From the NCBI RefSeq assembly GCF_016863555.1, contig NZ_BOPC01000072.1, forward strand, positions 1 to 42,312: DNA of 42,312 nucleotides. Direction: 5' to 3'. The DNA comes from Micromonospora qiuiae (GTDB taxonomy: Bacteria; Actinomycetota; Actinomycetes; Mycobacteriales; Micromonosporaceae). The position numbers and the translations under genes are program-made. Positions 34,253 to 42,312 of the stretch are shown one piece after another; the first letter of the stretch is position 1, and each line of letters opens with the position of its first letter. The notes under the pieces were generated by a model. It searched no databases. It had not been told where the DNA came from and was given only the letters and a program-made list of their open reading frames with translations.

Positions 34253-35329
34253 TTACCGCCCAGCCTCGGACAGTGACAGCCCGGTGCCCGCATCGAACAG
34301 GTGCGCACGGTCCAGATCGACCGTGACAAGCAGTCGCTCGCCCGGCGTACCGGTGATGGTGGGTCGTGCCTTGACCTTGAGGATCTCCGTTCCCACTCGG
34401 ACGTCGACCACCGTTCGGTCACCGAGCGGCTCAAGCCCGTAGAGCTCCCCCGGCAACGACGCGTTTCCACGCTGCTCGACGGACAGGTCCTCCGCGCGCA
34501 GGCCCAGCAGCAGCGCACGACCGTCCTCAGCCGTGGTCCAGCGGGGCCGCGGCAGCGTCCAGCCTTCCGCACCGACCAAACGATCTCCCTCGGCGTGGCA
34601 GGCGAGCAGGCTGATCGGCGGGCTCCCGACGAATCCTGCGACCCACTGGTTGGCTGGACGCTCGTACACCTCGGTCGGCGTTCCGACCTGTTGCACCTTC
34701 CCTTCCTTGAGGACCGCGACCTGGTCGGCCATGGATAGGGCCTCGACCTGGTCGTTGGTCACGTAGACGAAGGTTGCTCCGAGGCTCCGGTGGATGCGGG
34801 TGAGCTCGGTGCGCATCTCGACGCGGAGTTTGAGGTCGAGGTTCGTCAGCGGCTCGTCCATGAGAAACGCGCGCGGGCGACGGACCAGCGCCCGGGCCAG
34901 GGCGACCCGCTGCATCTCACCGCCCGACAACTGCGCGGGACGACGCTGCAGCAGACGTTCGATGTGCAGCAGGCGCGACATCTGCTCGACGGCAGCGGCG
35001 ATCTCGCTCGAAGAACAGCGGCGTGCCCGCAGCGGCGAAGCGATATTCTCGTACGCCGTGTGTCGCGGGTAGAGGGCGTAGTTCTGAAAGACCATGGCCA
35101 GGTCGCGTGCGGCCGGGGGGTCACCGGTCGCGTCCCTCCCGTCCAGATGCACCGACCCGGCGTCAAGTTTCTCCAGGCCGGCGATCGCTCGCAGGGTCGT
35201 CGTCTTGCCTGCCCCGGAGGGTCCGAGCACGACGAAGAACGAGCCGTCCGGCACGTCCAGCGTCACCCCGTCCAGGGCCTGGACTTTGCCGAAGGACTTG
35301 CGCAGCCCGTGCACTGCCACGGTTCCCAT
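34253..35329 (-). CDS. ABC transporter ATP-binding protein 1 (MalK/UgpC type)
   Basis: A 358-residue ATPase with Walker A GPSGAGKTT (Lys42), Q-loop FQNYALYP, signature LSGGEMQRVALARAL, Walker B FLMDEP and a C-terminal regulatory TOBE/OB region. D- and H-loops follow (LTNLD; YVTNDQVEA, where the usual H-loop His is Asn). That Asn for His (TND instead of THD) is unusual and could reduce ATP hydrolysis at this site. It pairs with the next ATPase, whose H-loop is normal (YVTHDQ). The ATG at 35329 overlaps the upstream stop by 1 nt. Confidence 0.93.
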   Translation of the reverse strand: MGTVAVHGLRKSFGKVQALDGVTLDVPDGSFFVVLGPSGAGKTTTLRAIAGLEKLDAGSVHLDGRDATGDPPAARDLAMVFQNYALYPRHTAYENIASPLRARRCSSSEIAAAVEQMSRLLHIERLLQRRPAQLSGGEMQRVALARALVRRPRAFLMDEPLTNLDLKLRVEMRTELTRIHRSLGATFVYVTNDQVEALSMADQVAVLKEGKVQQVGTPTEVYERPANQWVAGFVGSPPISLLACHAEGDRLVGAEGWTLPRPRWTTAEDGRALLLGLRAEDLSVEQRGNASLPGELYGLEPLGDRTVVDVRVGTEILKVKARPTITGTPGERLLVTVDLDRAHLFDAGTGLSLSEAGR

Positions 35330-36396
35330 CAGGCCACCAGCTCTTCCGTGCTCACGTCGTAGACCGCCGGGGTTCCGCCGGTGTGCCGCAGCCCGACCGC
35401 TGCGTCAGCGGCGAAACGGCCAGTCGGTGGCATCCGAACCCGTACGTCGCGTTGGCCGCCGTGGTCGACGACGTAGATGATCTCGTCGCCCAGCCACTCC
35501 GCTGAGGCCACGCGGGCCGGGACCGAACGTTCCGCCCCTGGTTCTGTTACTTCCAGCGCCTCCGGCCGGACGCCGGCGACCAGGCAACGGTCGCGCGGCA
35601 GGCCCGGCGGTGGCGTGAGGACCAGTCCGCCCTGGCTGCGCAGCTTCCCGTCGGCCACCTCCACCTCGATCAGGTTTATCGGCGGCGAGCCGATGAATGC
35701 GGCGCAGAAAAGACTCGCCGGGCGTTCGTAGACTTCCAGCGGTGTGCCGATCTGCTCGACGCGGCCCTTGTTGAGGATGGCGATTCGGTGACCTAGCGAC
35801 ATCGCCTCGACCTGGTCGTGGGTGACGTAGACCATCGTCGTCCCCAGCTCACCCTGCAGGTGCTTGATTTCCGTGCGCATGTCCGCCCTCAGCTCCGCGT
35901 CCAGATTGGTGAGGGGCTCGTCCATGAGGAATGCCTGCGGTCGCCGCACCAGGGCGCGGGCGAGCGCGACGCGCTGCTGCTCGCCGCCGGACAGCCGGCG
36001 CGGTCGCCGGTCCAGGAGCGGAGCAAGCCGCATCAGCCGGGCTACCTCGTCGACCCGCTCGCGCACCTCCGCCTTGGGCAGTCCCTCGGCCCGCAGTGGG
36101 AACGCCAGGTTGTCGCGGGTTCTCAGATGCGGGTACAGAGCGTAGAACTGAAACACCATGGCGATGTCACGCTCGGCGGGCGGCAGGTCGTTGACCAGCG
36201 TGTTGCCGATGCGGATGTCGCCCGTCGTCTGCCTCTCCAGGCCGGCTATGGCCCGCAGGGTGGTCGTCTTGCCGCAACCCGAAGGGCCGAGCATCACGAA
36301 CAGCTCGCCGTCGCCGATGGACAGGTCCACGTGATCAACAGCGACCGTGCCGTCCGGGTAGCGCTTGTGCAGGGCGCTCACCTCGATGCCCGCCAT
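35329..36396 (-). CDS. ABC transporter ATP-binding protein 2 (MalK/UgpC type)
   Basis: A 355-residue ATPase with Walker A GPSGCGKTT (Lys43), Q-loop FQFYALYP, signature LSGGEQQRVALARAL, Walker B FLMDEP, a normal H-loop YVTHDQVEA, and a C-terminal TOBE/OB domain (VAGVRPEAL). It powers carbohydrate uptake with the adjacent permeases. The ATG at 36396 overlaps the stop of the permease gene, giving translational coupling. Having two different MalK-type ATPases in one operon suggests a heterodimeric motor. Confidence 0.95.
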   Translation of the reverse strand: MAGIEVSALHKRYPDGTVAVDHVDLSIGDGELFVMLGPSGCGKTTTLRAIAGLERQTTGDIRIGNTLVNDLPPAERDIAMVFQFYALYPHLRTRDNLAFPLRAEGLPKAEVRERVDEVARLMRLAPLLDRRPRRLSGGEQQRVALARALVRRPQAFLMDEPLTNLDAELRADMRTEIKHLQGELGTTMVYVTHDQVEAMSLGHRIAILNKGRVEQIGTPLEVYERPASLFCAAFIGSPPINLIEVEVADGKLRSQGGLVLTPPPGLPRDRCLVAGVRPEALEVTEPGAERSVPARVASAEWLGDEIIYVVDHGGQRDVRVRMPPTGRFAADAAVGLRHTGGTPAVYDVSTEELVA

Positions 36397-37307
36397 CAGC
36401 GTCGCACCGCCCCGAGCGTCACGCCGGCGACGAGGTGCTTGCGCACCAGGTAGGCGAAGACGAGCACGGGTAGGGCGAACACCACGGAGGCGGCGGCCAC
36501 GAGACCCCAGTCCACAGTGGTGCCACCGATGAGGCCGGCGATGGCGGGTGGAGCCGTCCGCACATCGTCGCTGGAGGTTAGGAAGATGGCGAACACGAAC
36601 TCGTTCCACGAGAAGATGAGTGCGAAGACCGCCGTCGCGGCAATGCCGGGCACGAGCAGGGGAAGGGTGAAACGGCGGAACGCCTGCAGGCGGGTGTAGC
36701 CGTCGAGCATGGCGGCATCCTCGTACTCCGCGGGCACCTCGTCGACGAACCCCTTCATCATCCAGATCGTGAACGGCAGGTTGTACGCGGCGTAGATGAG
36801 GATCAAGCCGAGCTTGGTGTCGATGAGTCCGACTTGGCGGTACATCAGGAAGATCGGGATCACGACCACCACGGGCGGCATGAAGCGGGTGGACAGGATG
36901 AAGAACAGTTGGTCCTTCTTGGCCTTCACGGCGAAGCGTGAGTACGCCCAGGCCGCCGGGACTCCCAGCACGGTAGCCAGCACCGTGGATGCCCCGGCGA
37001 CGACGACGGAGTTGAGGAACGACACGGACAGGGCCGAGCGGCCGCCGCCGGAAGCGACGAACACGTCCTTGAAATGATCCATGGTGACCTGAAAGTCGAA
37101 AAACTTGGCCGGAATGGCGTAGACGTCCCGGTTTTCCTTGATGGACGTCTGAATCATCCACAGCACCGGGAAGAGCATCACGACGGCCAGTACGGCCAGC
37201 AGCGCGACCTCCAGCACGGAGCGGCCCCGGCCGCCACGGCGGCGCGCGGGCGGCGTGTGATCCCGGACAGGACCTGCGGACACGGCCTCGTCGACGGAGA
37301 CGGCCAT
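36396..37307 (-). CDS. carbohydrate ABC transporter permease (MalG family)
   Basis: A 303-residue inner-membrane permease with about six transmembrane segments, starting VLEVALLAVLAVVMLFPVLW. The EAA loop that contacts the ATPase reads EYEDAAMLDGYTRLQAFRR followed by TLPLLVPG. The short N-terminus with TSIKENRDVYAIP is typical of MalG-type subunits. The ATG at 37307 overlaps the upstream permease stop by 1 nt. It forms the channel with the MalF-type subunit. Confidence 0.94.
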   Translation of the reverse strand: MAVSVDEAVSAGPVRDHTPPARRRGGRGRSVLEVALLAVLAVVMLFPVLWMIQTSIKENRDVYAIPAKFFDFQVTMDHFKDVFVASGGGRSALSVSFLNSVVVAGASTVLATVLGVPAAWAYSRFAVKAKKDQLFFILSTRFMPPVVVVIPIFLMYRQVGLIDTKLGLILIYAAYNLPFTIWMMKGFVDEVPAEYEDAAMLDGYTRLQAFRRFTLPLLVPGIAATAVFALIFSWNEFVFAIFLTSSDDVRTAPPAIAGLIGGTTVDWGLVAAASVVFALPVLVFAYLVRKHLVAGVTLGAVRR

Positions 37308-38257
37308 CAGTCCTCCTTGAGCTTGTTCAAGTAGCGCAGGTAGAGCTGCGTGAGGACGATGACGACGAGGACCATGAGAATCCCGTACGCCGAGGCGGTT
37401 CCGGTGTTGAAGCCCAGGAACGCGACCTTGTAGACGTGGAACGACAACGTCTCGGTGGAGACTCCCGGACCTCCGTTGGTGAGGATGTAGACGAGGTCGA
37501 ACAGCCGGAAGGCCTCGATGGCCCTGAACAACACGGCAATGAGCAGCAGCGGCCACACCAGCGGAAGAGTGATGGTGCGGAACCGGAACCACTCGGATGC
37601 CCGGTCGATCGAGGCGGCCTCGTACAAGTACTTGGGAACCGCGGTAAGGCCCGCAAGTGCGATGAGCATGATGAACGGCGTCCATTGCCAGGTGTCGACC
37701 ACGATCAGGGAAATCAGCGCCGTTCGCTGCCGGGTGAGCCACTCCACCTGCCCCAGGCCGAGCGAGCCCAGCATGCTGTTGATCACGCCGAATTGCGCGT
37801 CGAGCATGAATCGCCAGAACAGCCCGACCACGACCGGTGACAGCATCATCGGCACCAGGAACAGAGTGGTCAGCAGTCCTCGCCCGTGCGTGCGCCGTGA
37901 GATCAGGTAGGCGATGGTGAAACCGAGCACGGTCTGCAGGCCGACCGCGCCGACCACGTAGATCAACGTCGTCAAGGCCCTCTGGTGGACCTGCGCCGAA
38001 GCCAGGATGGCGGTGTAGTTCCCGAACCCAACGAAATGGGCGGGCCCCCCGCGGGTGGCCGAGTAGTCGGTGAAAGACAGGTACAACGCCCACAGCAACG
38101 GGAACACCGACATTGCGAGCAGCAACAGCAGCGCGGGGGAGATGAAGGCCGCGGCGAGACCGCGGTCGCTCAGCCGGCGGGACCGACCCGGTGCAGGTGG
38201 CGCCGCTGGCGCCACCTGCCCGGGGTGGTCGGTCGCCAGGGGGAGGGGAGCGCTCAC
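37307..38257 (-). CDS. carbohydrate ABC transporter permease (MalF family)
   Basis: A 316-residue permease with six predicted transmembrane segments (first FISPALLLLLAMSVFPLLWA) and the EAA loop YLYEAASIDRASEWFRFR followed by TLPLVWP. VFPLLWALYLSFTDY near the N-terminus is characteristic of MalF/UgpA-type subunits. The start is GTG at 38257, overlapping the binding-protein stop by 4 bp (GTGA). It acts with the MalG-type subunit, the lipoprotein and the two ATPases of the same operon. Confidence 0.94.
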   Translation of the reverse strand: MSAPLPLATDHPGQVAPAAPPAPGRSRRLSDRGLAAAFISPALLLLLAMSVFPLLWALYLSFTDYSATRGGPAHFVGFGNYTAILASAQVHQRALTTLIYVVGAVGLQTVLGFTIAYLISRRTHGRGLLTTLFLVPMMLSPVVVGLFWRFMLDAQFGVINSMLGSLGLGQVEWLTRQRTALISLIVVDTWQWTPFIMLIALAGLTAVPKYLYEAASIDRASEWFRFRTITLPLVWPLLLIAVLFRAIEAFRLFDLVYILTNGGPGVSTETLSFHVYKVAFLGFNTGTASAYGILMVLVVIVLTQLYLRYLNKLKED

Positions 38258-39687
38258 AGTCCGCCGCCGCCCTTGCGGCTGCTGGAGTCGAGCACGCTCT
38301 GCTGCTCCTTGGCGATGTCGTCGAGCGCCTCCTTCGGCTTCTTCGCGCCGTTGAGAGCTGCGTTCACGTTGGTGTTCTCAATGTCGACGAGGCGCGCGTA
38401 CTCGGGCACGTTCCACATGTCCCGCATCCGCGGAACCGAGTCGGTGTACACCTGGTTGAAGGGCCCGGCATTGAGGAACTCGGGCGACTCCAGGGCGTCG
38501 GTACGCGATGGCACACCACCAGCCGCGGCCCACTTCTTCTGGATGTCAGCCCGCTCGAACCACTTCATGAAGTTCAGGGCCTCCGCCTGGTTGTCCTTGG
38601 CGGAGTAGGCCGACACGTGCATTCCCATACCGCCGAGAGGGACCAGGTTCGTCTTCTGGCTCGGCAAGGTGGCAAAACCCAGCTTGTCGAGAATCTGCTC
38701 CCGCGTGGTGCCGAGCATCGACTGCTTCGGATCAAGCAGGCCGCCGCTCGCGGCGATCCAGTTGAACGCGATGCAGGCCTTGCCCTGGGCGACCGCCGCG
38801 TTCACCTCGTCGATGAACCAGTTGCCGGATCCCTTGGCGGTCAGCGGCTTCATCTTGTTGACCAGGACGTCCATCGCCTCCTGGCCCGCAGCGTCGTTGA
38901 GGACGCCCTCGATCTTGCGCGTCTTGGCGTCCCAGAGGTTGCCGCCGTAGACGCCGTTGACCGTGTTGTAGGTTACGGCCGCGGCGTCGGAGCCGTTGGC
39001 CTGGTGGAAAGCCAGCCCGCTGACGCCAGGGTTGTCCGCCTGGCACCTCTCGGCGACTGAGATCATCTGGTCCCAGGTCTGCGGTGGCTTGTCGCCGATC
39101 AGGTCCTTGCGGTAGATCATCGTCCAGGTGTCGCCGAGCAGCGGCAGTCCGTACAGGCTGGCGTTTTCGTCGCGCTTGCCGGTCTCCGCCTGGGGGAACT
39201 GGCCGTAGGCCGCCAGGAGGTACGGGTTGTAGGCCTCGACCTCGATGTTGTTCTTGACGAAGTCGGTGATGTCGAGGATGTTGCCGTTCGTCACGGCCTC
39301 GCCGATGTGTTGCGAGTCCAGGATCGCGATGTCGAAGTCGGTCTTGCGCGCGGCGAACTGGGTGAACATCGCGTCGTGCCAGTTCGCGTTCGGCACGGTG
39401 TTGACCTTGATGGTCGCGTTCGGCCGCTCCTTCTTGTACTCCGCGTTCGCGAAGTCTTCCAGCGCGTGAGCGGGAGGCCAGTCGAACCAGATGAAGCTGA
39501 GGGTCAGCGGGTCCTTGGTGAGCTCCGGGATGGTCGCCGGCGCCTTGGGGGCGCTCGCCGTCGCGCCGTCGTCCTGGCCGTCGCCGCAAGCCGCCACGGT
39601 CGTGGCCACCAGCAGCATGGCCGCCGTCGCCAACTGCACCTTTCGACCGGGAGCGGGCATTCGTCTTGTTCGCCGTGTATGCCGCAT
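38254..39687 (-). CDS. extracellular solute-binding lipoprotein of carbohydrate ABC transporter
   Basis: A 477-residue family-1-type binding protein. A basic N-terminus and hydrophobic stretch end in a lipobox (VAAC, Cys34), so it is lipid-anchored outside the membrane. FDWPPAHALEDFANAEYKKE, YGLPLLGDTWTMIYRKDL and a late WFERADIQKKWAAAGG block fit sugar- or polyol-binding proteins. It is the first gene of the leftward operon and its ligand decides what the system takes up; the sequence does not reveal which compound. The ATG at 39687 gives a normal signal peptide; a second ATG at 39660 also leaves one. Confidence 0.92.
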   Translation of the reverse strand: MRHTRRTRRMPAPGRKVQLATAAMLLVATTVAACGDGQDDGATASAPKAPATIPELTKDPLTLSFIWFDWPPAHALEDFANAEYKKERPNATIKVNTVPNANWHDAMFTQFAARKTDFDIAILDSQHIGEAVTNGNILDITDFVKNNIEVEAYNPYLLAAYGQFPQAETGKRDENASLYGLPLLGDTWTMIYRKDLIGDKPPQTWDQMISVAERCQADNPGVSGLAFHQANGSDAAAVTYNTVNGVYGGNLWDAKTRKIEGVLNDAAGQEAMDVLVNKMKPLTAKGSGNWFIDEVNAAVAQGKACIAFNWIAASGGLLDPKQSMLGTTREQILDKLGFATLPSQKTNLVPLGGMGMHVSAYSAKDNQAEALNFMKWFERADIQKKWAAAGGVPSRTDALESPEFLNAGPFNQVYTDSVPRMRDMWNVPEYARLVDIENTNVNAALNGAKKPKEALDDIAKEQQSVLDSSSRKGGGGL

Positions 39688-40077
39688 CTTCTCGCCTGCT
39701 TTCTGGGTGGAAACTTCTAGAACCTCGCTATGTGTTTCGCCGAGCAGTTGCTGGGTTGTTCAGGCGTGTTGCCGGGCTGCCGCGGGGGCCGACCCGCGGA
39801 CCGGCATCACGAGTACGCCGCGATGTACTGGGTCTTCATGCCGTCGAGAAGTCCTTCGGCTCCTCTGCGGCCAGGTGACGAACCGAGCAGGACGTCGAGC
39901 ATGCCCATCGGAGCTTTAGGTGATCGAAGTGGAGCGATGGCGGGCGGTTCCGCGATGGCGCAGGATGACGGGCACCCAACGCTTTTCCTATACGATCGAC
40001 TGGGGCGTCAGCATGCCGCAGCGCTGTGATTGATGTCAACAGGTTCACCAAGGCGCAAGAAGGGGCCTCACGTCACG
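39688..40077. promoter_or_regulatory. divergent region between transporter operon and GntR regulator
   Basis: About 390 bp without a convincing gene. It should hold promoters for the leftward transport/catabolic operon and the rightward regulator. A 7-bp stem (CCGCGGG at 39780-39786 with CCCGCGG at 39793-39799) is present, but I see no clear GntR operator. Confidence 0.5.
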
Positions 40078-40821
40078 ATGGACGACGAAGCGATGATCGC
40101 GCGGGGCCGTAGGGCCGTGACGGGCGGAACGCCGCCGGGAAGATCGGGCGGCCGGCTTGCCGACGAGGTGTACGACACGCTGCTCGGACAGCTGATGTCG
40201 CTACGGATCGAGCCCGGCTCCCGCGTCACGATCGACGTCCTGGCGCGAGAGCTGGGGGTCTCGCAGACGCCGATCCGAGACGCTCTGAACCGCATGGAGG
40301 CCGAGGGCCTGGTCGTGCGTGTGCCCCATGCCGGCTACCGCATCCCTCCCCAAATCACCCGTCACCGATTCGAGGACATGCTCGAGGTCCGCCTGCTCCT
40401 CGAGCCGGCAGCGGCACGCAGATCCGCCGAACGCGCATCCCCGGAGCAGGTGGCCGGCCTGCGACGAATGCTGGAGGAGATGGCGGAGCTGGAGGGTGGC
40501 AACGGCCCCATGGCCTATGGTGCCTTCGGGCTACGCGACGCCGCTTTTCACGATCTCGTCGCCCTGAGCGCGGAGAACCAGGTCATCCGTGAAGCGCTCG
40601 CTCGCCTGCACAGCCACGTGCACCTCTTCAGGCTGCACCACGACACCCAGGTCACTCACTTGGCCATGGCCGAGCACGAACAAGTTGTGGCTGCGATCGC
40701 CGCGCGTGACCCCGACGCCGCCGCCTACGCGATGCGTCGGCACATCTTGCGATCCGGCGAGCGTTTCCGACGATTGTTCGACGAGGCCAAGGACGCGGAC
40801 GGAACGGCGGTAGAGGCTTGA
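40078..40821 (+). CDS. GntR-family regulator, FCD (FadR) type
   Basis: About 247 residues: an N-terminal winged helix (LADEVYDTLLGQLMSLRIEPG, then VLARELGVSQTPIRDALNRM) followed by an all-helical FCD effector domain with the metal/ligand residues in FHDLVALSAENQVI and AEHEQVVAAIAARD. FCD-type GntR proteins usually repress sugar-acid, hydroxyacid or amino-acid catabolic operons until the inducer binds. It is divergent from the ABC transporter operon and is the likely regulator of that operon and the downstream DJ-1 gene. The start is uncertain: the ATG at 40078 has a distant AAGGGG, and an ATG at 40033 is also possible. Confidence 0.9.
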   Translation: MDDEAMIARGRRAVTGGTPPGRSGGRLADEVYDTLLGQLMSLRIEPGSRVTIDVLARELGVSQTPIRDALNRMEAEGLVVRVPHAGYRIPPQITRHRFEDMLEVRLLLEPAAARRSAERASPEQVAGLRRMLEEMAELEGGNGPMAYGAFGLRDAAFHDLVALSAENQVIREALARLHSHVHLFRLHHDTQVTHLAMAEHEQVVAAIAARDPDAAAYAMRRHILRSGERFRRLFDEAKDADGTAVEA

Positions 40822-40850
40822 CGGGCGGGCCGGGCCGAGGAATGCTAAAT

Positions 40851-40866
40851 CAATCGGATCGGATTG
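40851..40866. promoter_or_regulatory. near-palindrome upstream of DJ-1/PfpI gene, candidate operator
   Basis: CAATCGGATCGGATTG matches its own reverse complement at 14 of 16 positions. It lies in the 84-bp gap before the DJ-1/PfpI gene and just after the GntR gene, so binding by that regulator is plausible but unproven. Confidence 0.35.
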
Positions 40867-40905
40867 GATCTACCTCACCCGCCCCCCAGATGCGAGGAGA
40901 AGCAG

Positions 40906-41475
40906 GTGCCCAGAGCGCTGATCCTGACCGGCGACGCCGCCGAGGAGCTCGACACCATGTATCCCTACTATCGGGTGCAGGAGGGCGGCTGGGACGTTGA
41001 CGTCTCGTCACGGACGAGACGTGACGTGCAACTGGTCATCCACGAGTTCGACCCCAACTCCGACGCCTACGTGGAGAAGAACGGCCGGAAGCTGCCGGTC
41101 GACGTGCCCTGGGCCGAGGTCGACGTCGAGCGCTATGACGCCCTCATCATCCCCGGGGGACGTGCCCCCGAATGGATCCGGGTCGACCCCGACGTCAGGC
41201 GCATCACCGAGCACTTCTTCGCGCGCAACCTCCCCATCGCGCTGGTGTGCCACGGCGCGCAGGTACCAGCGGTGTACGGGCTACTGAAGGGTCGAAAGAC
41301 GGCCTGCTTTCCACCCATCACCGGTGACATGGAGAACGCGGGCGCGACGGTCATCGACGCTCCCGACGTCGTGGACGGCAACCTCGTCTCCTGCCGGGGG
41401 TGGCCCGACATGCCGCAATTCGGCAGAGCGATGATGGAGCTCTTCTCGAAGTCCGTCAACCCCGCATCGGCATGA
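40906..41475 (+). CDS. DJ-1/PfpI family protein
   Basis: A 189-residue protein of the class I glutamine-amidotransferase-like fold. It has LIIPGGRAPEW at 80-90 and the nucleophile elbow LVCHGAQV with Cys115-His116, as in PfpI/DJ-1/YhbO enzymes (intracellular proteases, glyoxalase III or deglycase activities have been described in this family). Its substrate here is not clear. The GTG at 40906 is chosen because GAGGAG sits 8 bp upstream and VPRALILTGD is the expected first beta strand; the open frame reaches back to 40864. It is followed 19 bp later by an alpha/beta hydrolase, probably co-transcribed. Confidence 0.88.
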   Translation: MPRALILTGDAAEELDTMYPYYRVQEGGWDVDVSSRTRRDVQLVIHEFDPNSDAYVEKNGRKLPVDVPWAEVDVERYDALIIPGGRAPEWIRVDPDVRRITEHFFARNLPIALVCHGAQVPAVYGLLKGRKTACFPPITGDMENAGATVIDAPDVVDGNLVSCRGWPDMPQFGRAMMELFSKSVNPASA

Positions 41476-41494
41476 GCACATCTGGCGTGCCCCG

Positions 41495-42312
41495 GTGACG
41501 GCACTTCGGACCGTTACAGTCCACGGCTCCCCCGTCCACCTTCTGGAGAGCGGCACCGGGCCCGCAGTGCTGATGCTGCACGGCTCCGGACCCGGCACGA
41601 CCGGGTCCGGAGCCTGGGCAACGACGGCGCAGGCCCTGGGCACGTCCTGGCACCTGGTGGCTCCTGACCAGGCGGGGTTCGGCCGTACACCTGTGCCGGC
41701 GGGCTCCAGGGGTGGGCTCCGGCTGTGGACGGAGCAGGCCGCGGGCCTGATGGACGCTCTCGGTATCGAGTACTACGCCGTGGTGGGGCACTCCATGGGC
41801 GGCGCCGTGGCGCTGGCGTTGGCGGCCGCGCGCCCTGAGCAGGTCACCCATGTCGTGGCGGTCTCGACGATGGGCGCCCCCGGGGCACCGCTCTCCGCCG
41901 AGCTCGACGCGATCTGGGCCGCCCCCGCCGGCCCGCTCGGGGCACGAGACATGCTGAGTCGCCTCGTCCTCGACCAAGCGCTCGTGACCGATTCGGCCGT
42001 CGATGCCCGTGCAGCTGCGATGCGAGCGGGAGCGAGCGCATTCGCGTCGTTGTTCCCTCCACCTAGGGCACGATGGGTCGACGACCTCACCCTCTCGGCG
42101 CAAACGCTGGCAGCGGTCCGCGCGCCCGTGCTGCTCGTGCACGGCGCCGAGGATCGGGTCGTCCCGCTCGGGACGGCAGCCCAGCCTTTACTCGAACACC
42201 TGGCCGATGTCCGTCTGCACGTGCTCGGCCGATGCGGGCACGTGCCGGCGGTCGAGCACCCGCACGAGTTCAGGCAACTGTTGTCGTGCTTCCTCCGCCG
42301 GGACAGTGGTCC
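41495..42312 (+). CDS. alpha/beta hydrolase, meta-cleavage-product-hydrolase-like (partial, runs off window)
   Basis: An open frame from GTG 41495 to the window end, about 272 residues. It shows the alpha/beta-hydrolase set: oxyanion motif LMLHGSGPG, APDQAGFGRT, nucleophile elbow VVGHSMGGAVAL (Ser), LLVHGAEDRVVPL (acid) and GRCGHVPAVEHP (His). HGSGPG plus DRVVPL resembles the C-C-bond hydrolases of aromatic degradation, but esterases share these features. All three catalytic residues are present, so only the extreme C-terminus is missing. No clear ribosome-binding site precedes the GTG, so the start may differ. Confidence 0.85.
   Translation, partial: MTALRTVTVHGSPVHLLESGTGPAVLMLHGSGPGTTGSGAWATTAQALGTSWHLVAPDQAGFGRTPVPAGSRGGLRLWTEQAAGLMDALGIEYYAVVGHSMGGAVALALAAARPEQVTHVVAVSTMGAPGAPLSAELDAIWAAPAGPLGARDMLSRLVLDQALVTDSAVDARAAAMRAGASAFASLFPPPRARWVDDLTLSAQTLAAVRAPVLLVHGAEDRVVPLGTAAQPLLEHLADVRLHVLGRCGHVPAVEHPHEFRQLLSCFLRRDSG

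Overview
This 42.3 kb window comes from a GC-rich actinomycete. Signs of this are the strong G/C third-position bias, GTG starts, many 4-bp ATGA/GTGA gene overlaps, a large SARP-type regulator and an MbtH-like protein. The genus cannot be fixed from the sequence alone. Positions about 450-31,260 hold a nonribosomal peptide (NRPS) gene cluster, and both sides show broken host genes that look like its edges.

Left edge (1-607): decayed minus-strand fragments of a CBM20 starch-binding domain and a LacI-family sugar regulator. Cluster core (608-20,412): an MbtH-like protein reads left. A tightly coupled rightward set follows: an ornithine carbamoyltransferase (OTC)-like enzyme with an altered amino-acid site, a free-standing adenylation protein, a fold-type-II PLP enzyme of the serine/threonine dehydratase group, a SbnA-type enzyme of 2,3-diaminopropionate (Dap) synthesis, two NRPSs (C-A-T-C-A-T and C-A-T-C-A-T-TE) and an MFS exporter. 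Accessory and regulatory part (20,500-31,202): two tandem LuxR-type regulators, a thioesterase-II-like protein that has lost its catalytic residues, a lone condensation-like protein, an acyl/aryl-AMP ligase, a SARP/NB-ARC/TPR regulator and two free-standing carrier proteins.

Working model (inference): SbnA starts Dap synthesis and the OTC-like enzyme carbamoylates Dap to beta-ureidoalanine (albizziine), a glutamine isostere. This fits the Gln-like pocket read in the first NRPS A domain. A2 looks specific for a basic residue, A3 reads clearly as serine and A4 has a hydrophobic Val-like pocket. Because NRPS1 begins with a C domain, a starter must come in trans, from the free A protein or the AMP ligase through one of the free carriers. 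The terminal thioesterase has Cys in place of the usual Ser nucleophile. Cys-type TEs are known from sulfazecin (beta-lactam) and obafluorin (beta-lactone) synthesis, so strained-ring or other unusual release chemistry is possible. I do not recognise the whole set as a known pathway.

Right part (31,215-42,312): an apparently unrelated catabolic region. A leftward operon encodes a carbohydrate-type ABC transporter (lipoprotein, two permeases, two ATPases), an aldehyde dehydrogenase, an iron-type alcohol dehydrogenase and a 33-codon stump of a Gfo/Idh/MocA oxidoreductase cut off where the NRPS cluster begins. A GntR/FCD regulator, a DJ-1/PfpI protein and a truncated alpha/beta hydrolase read rightward.
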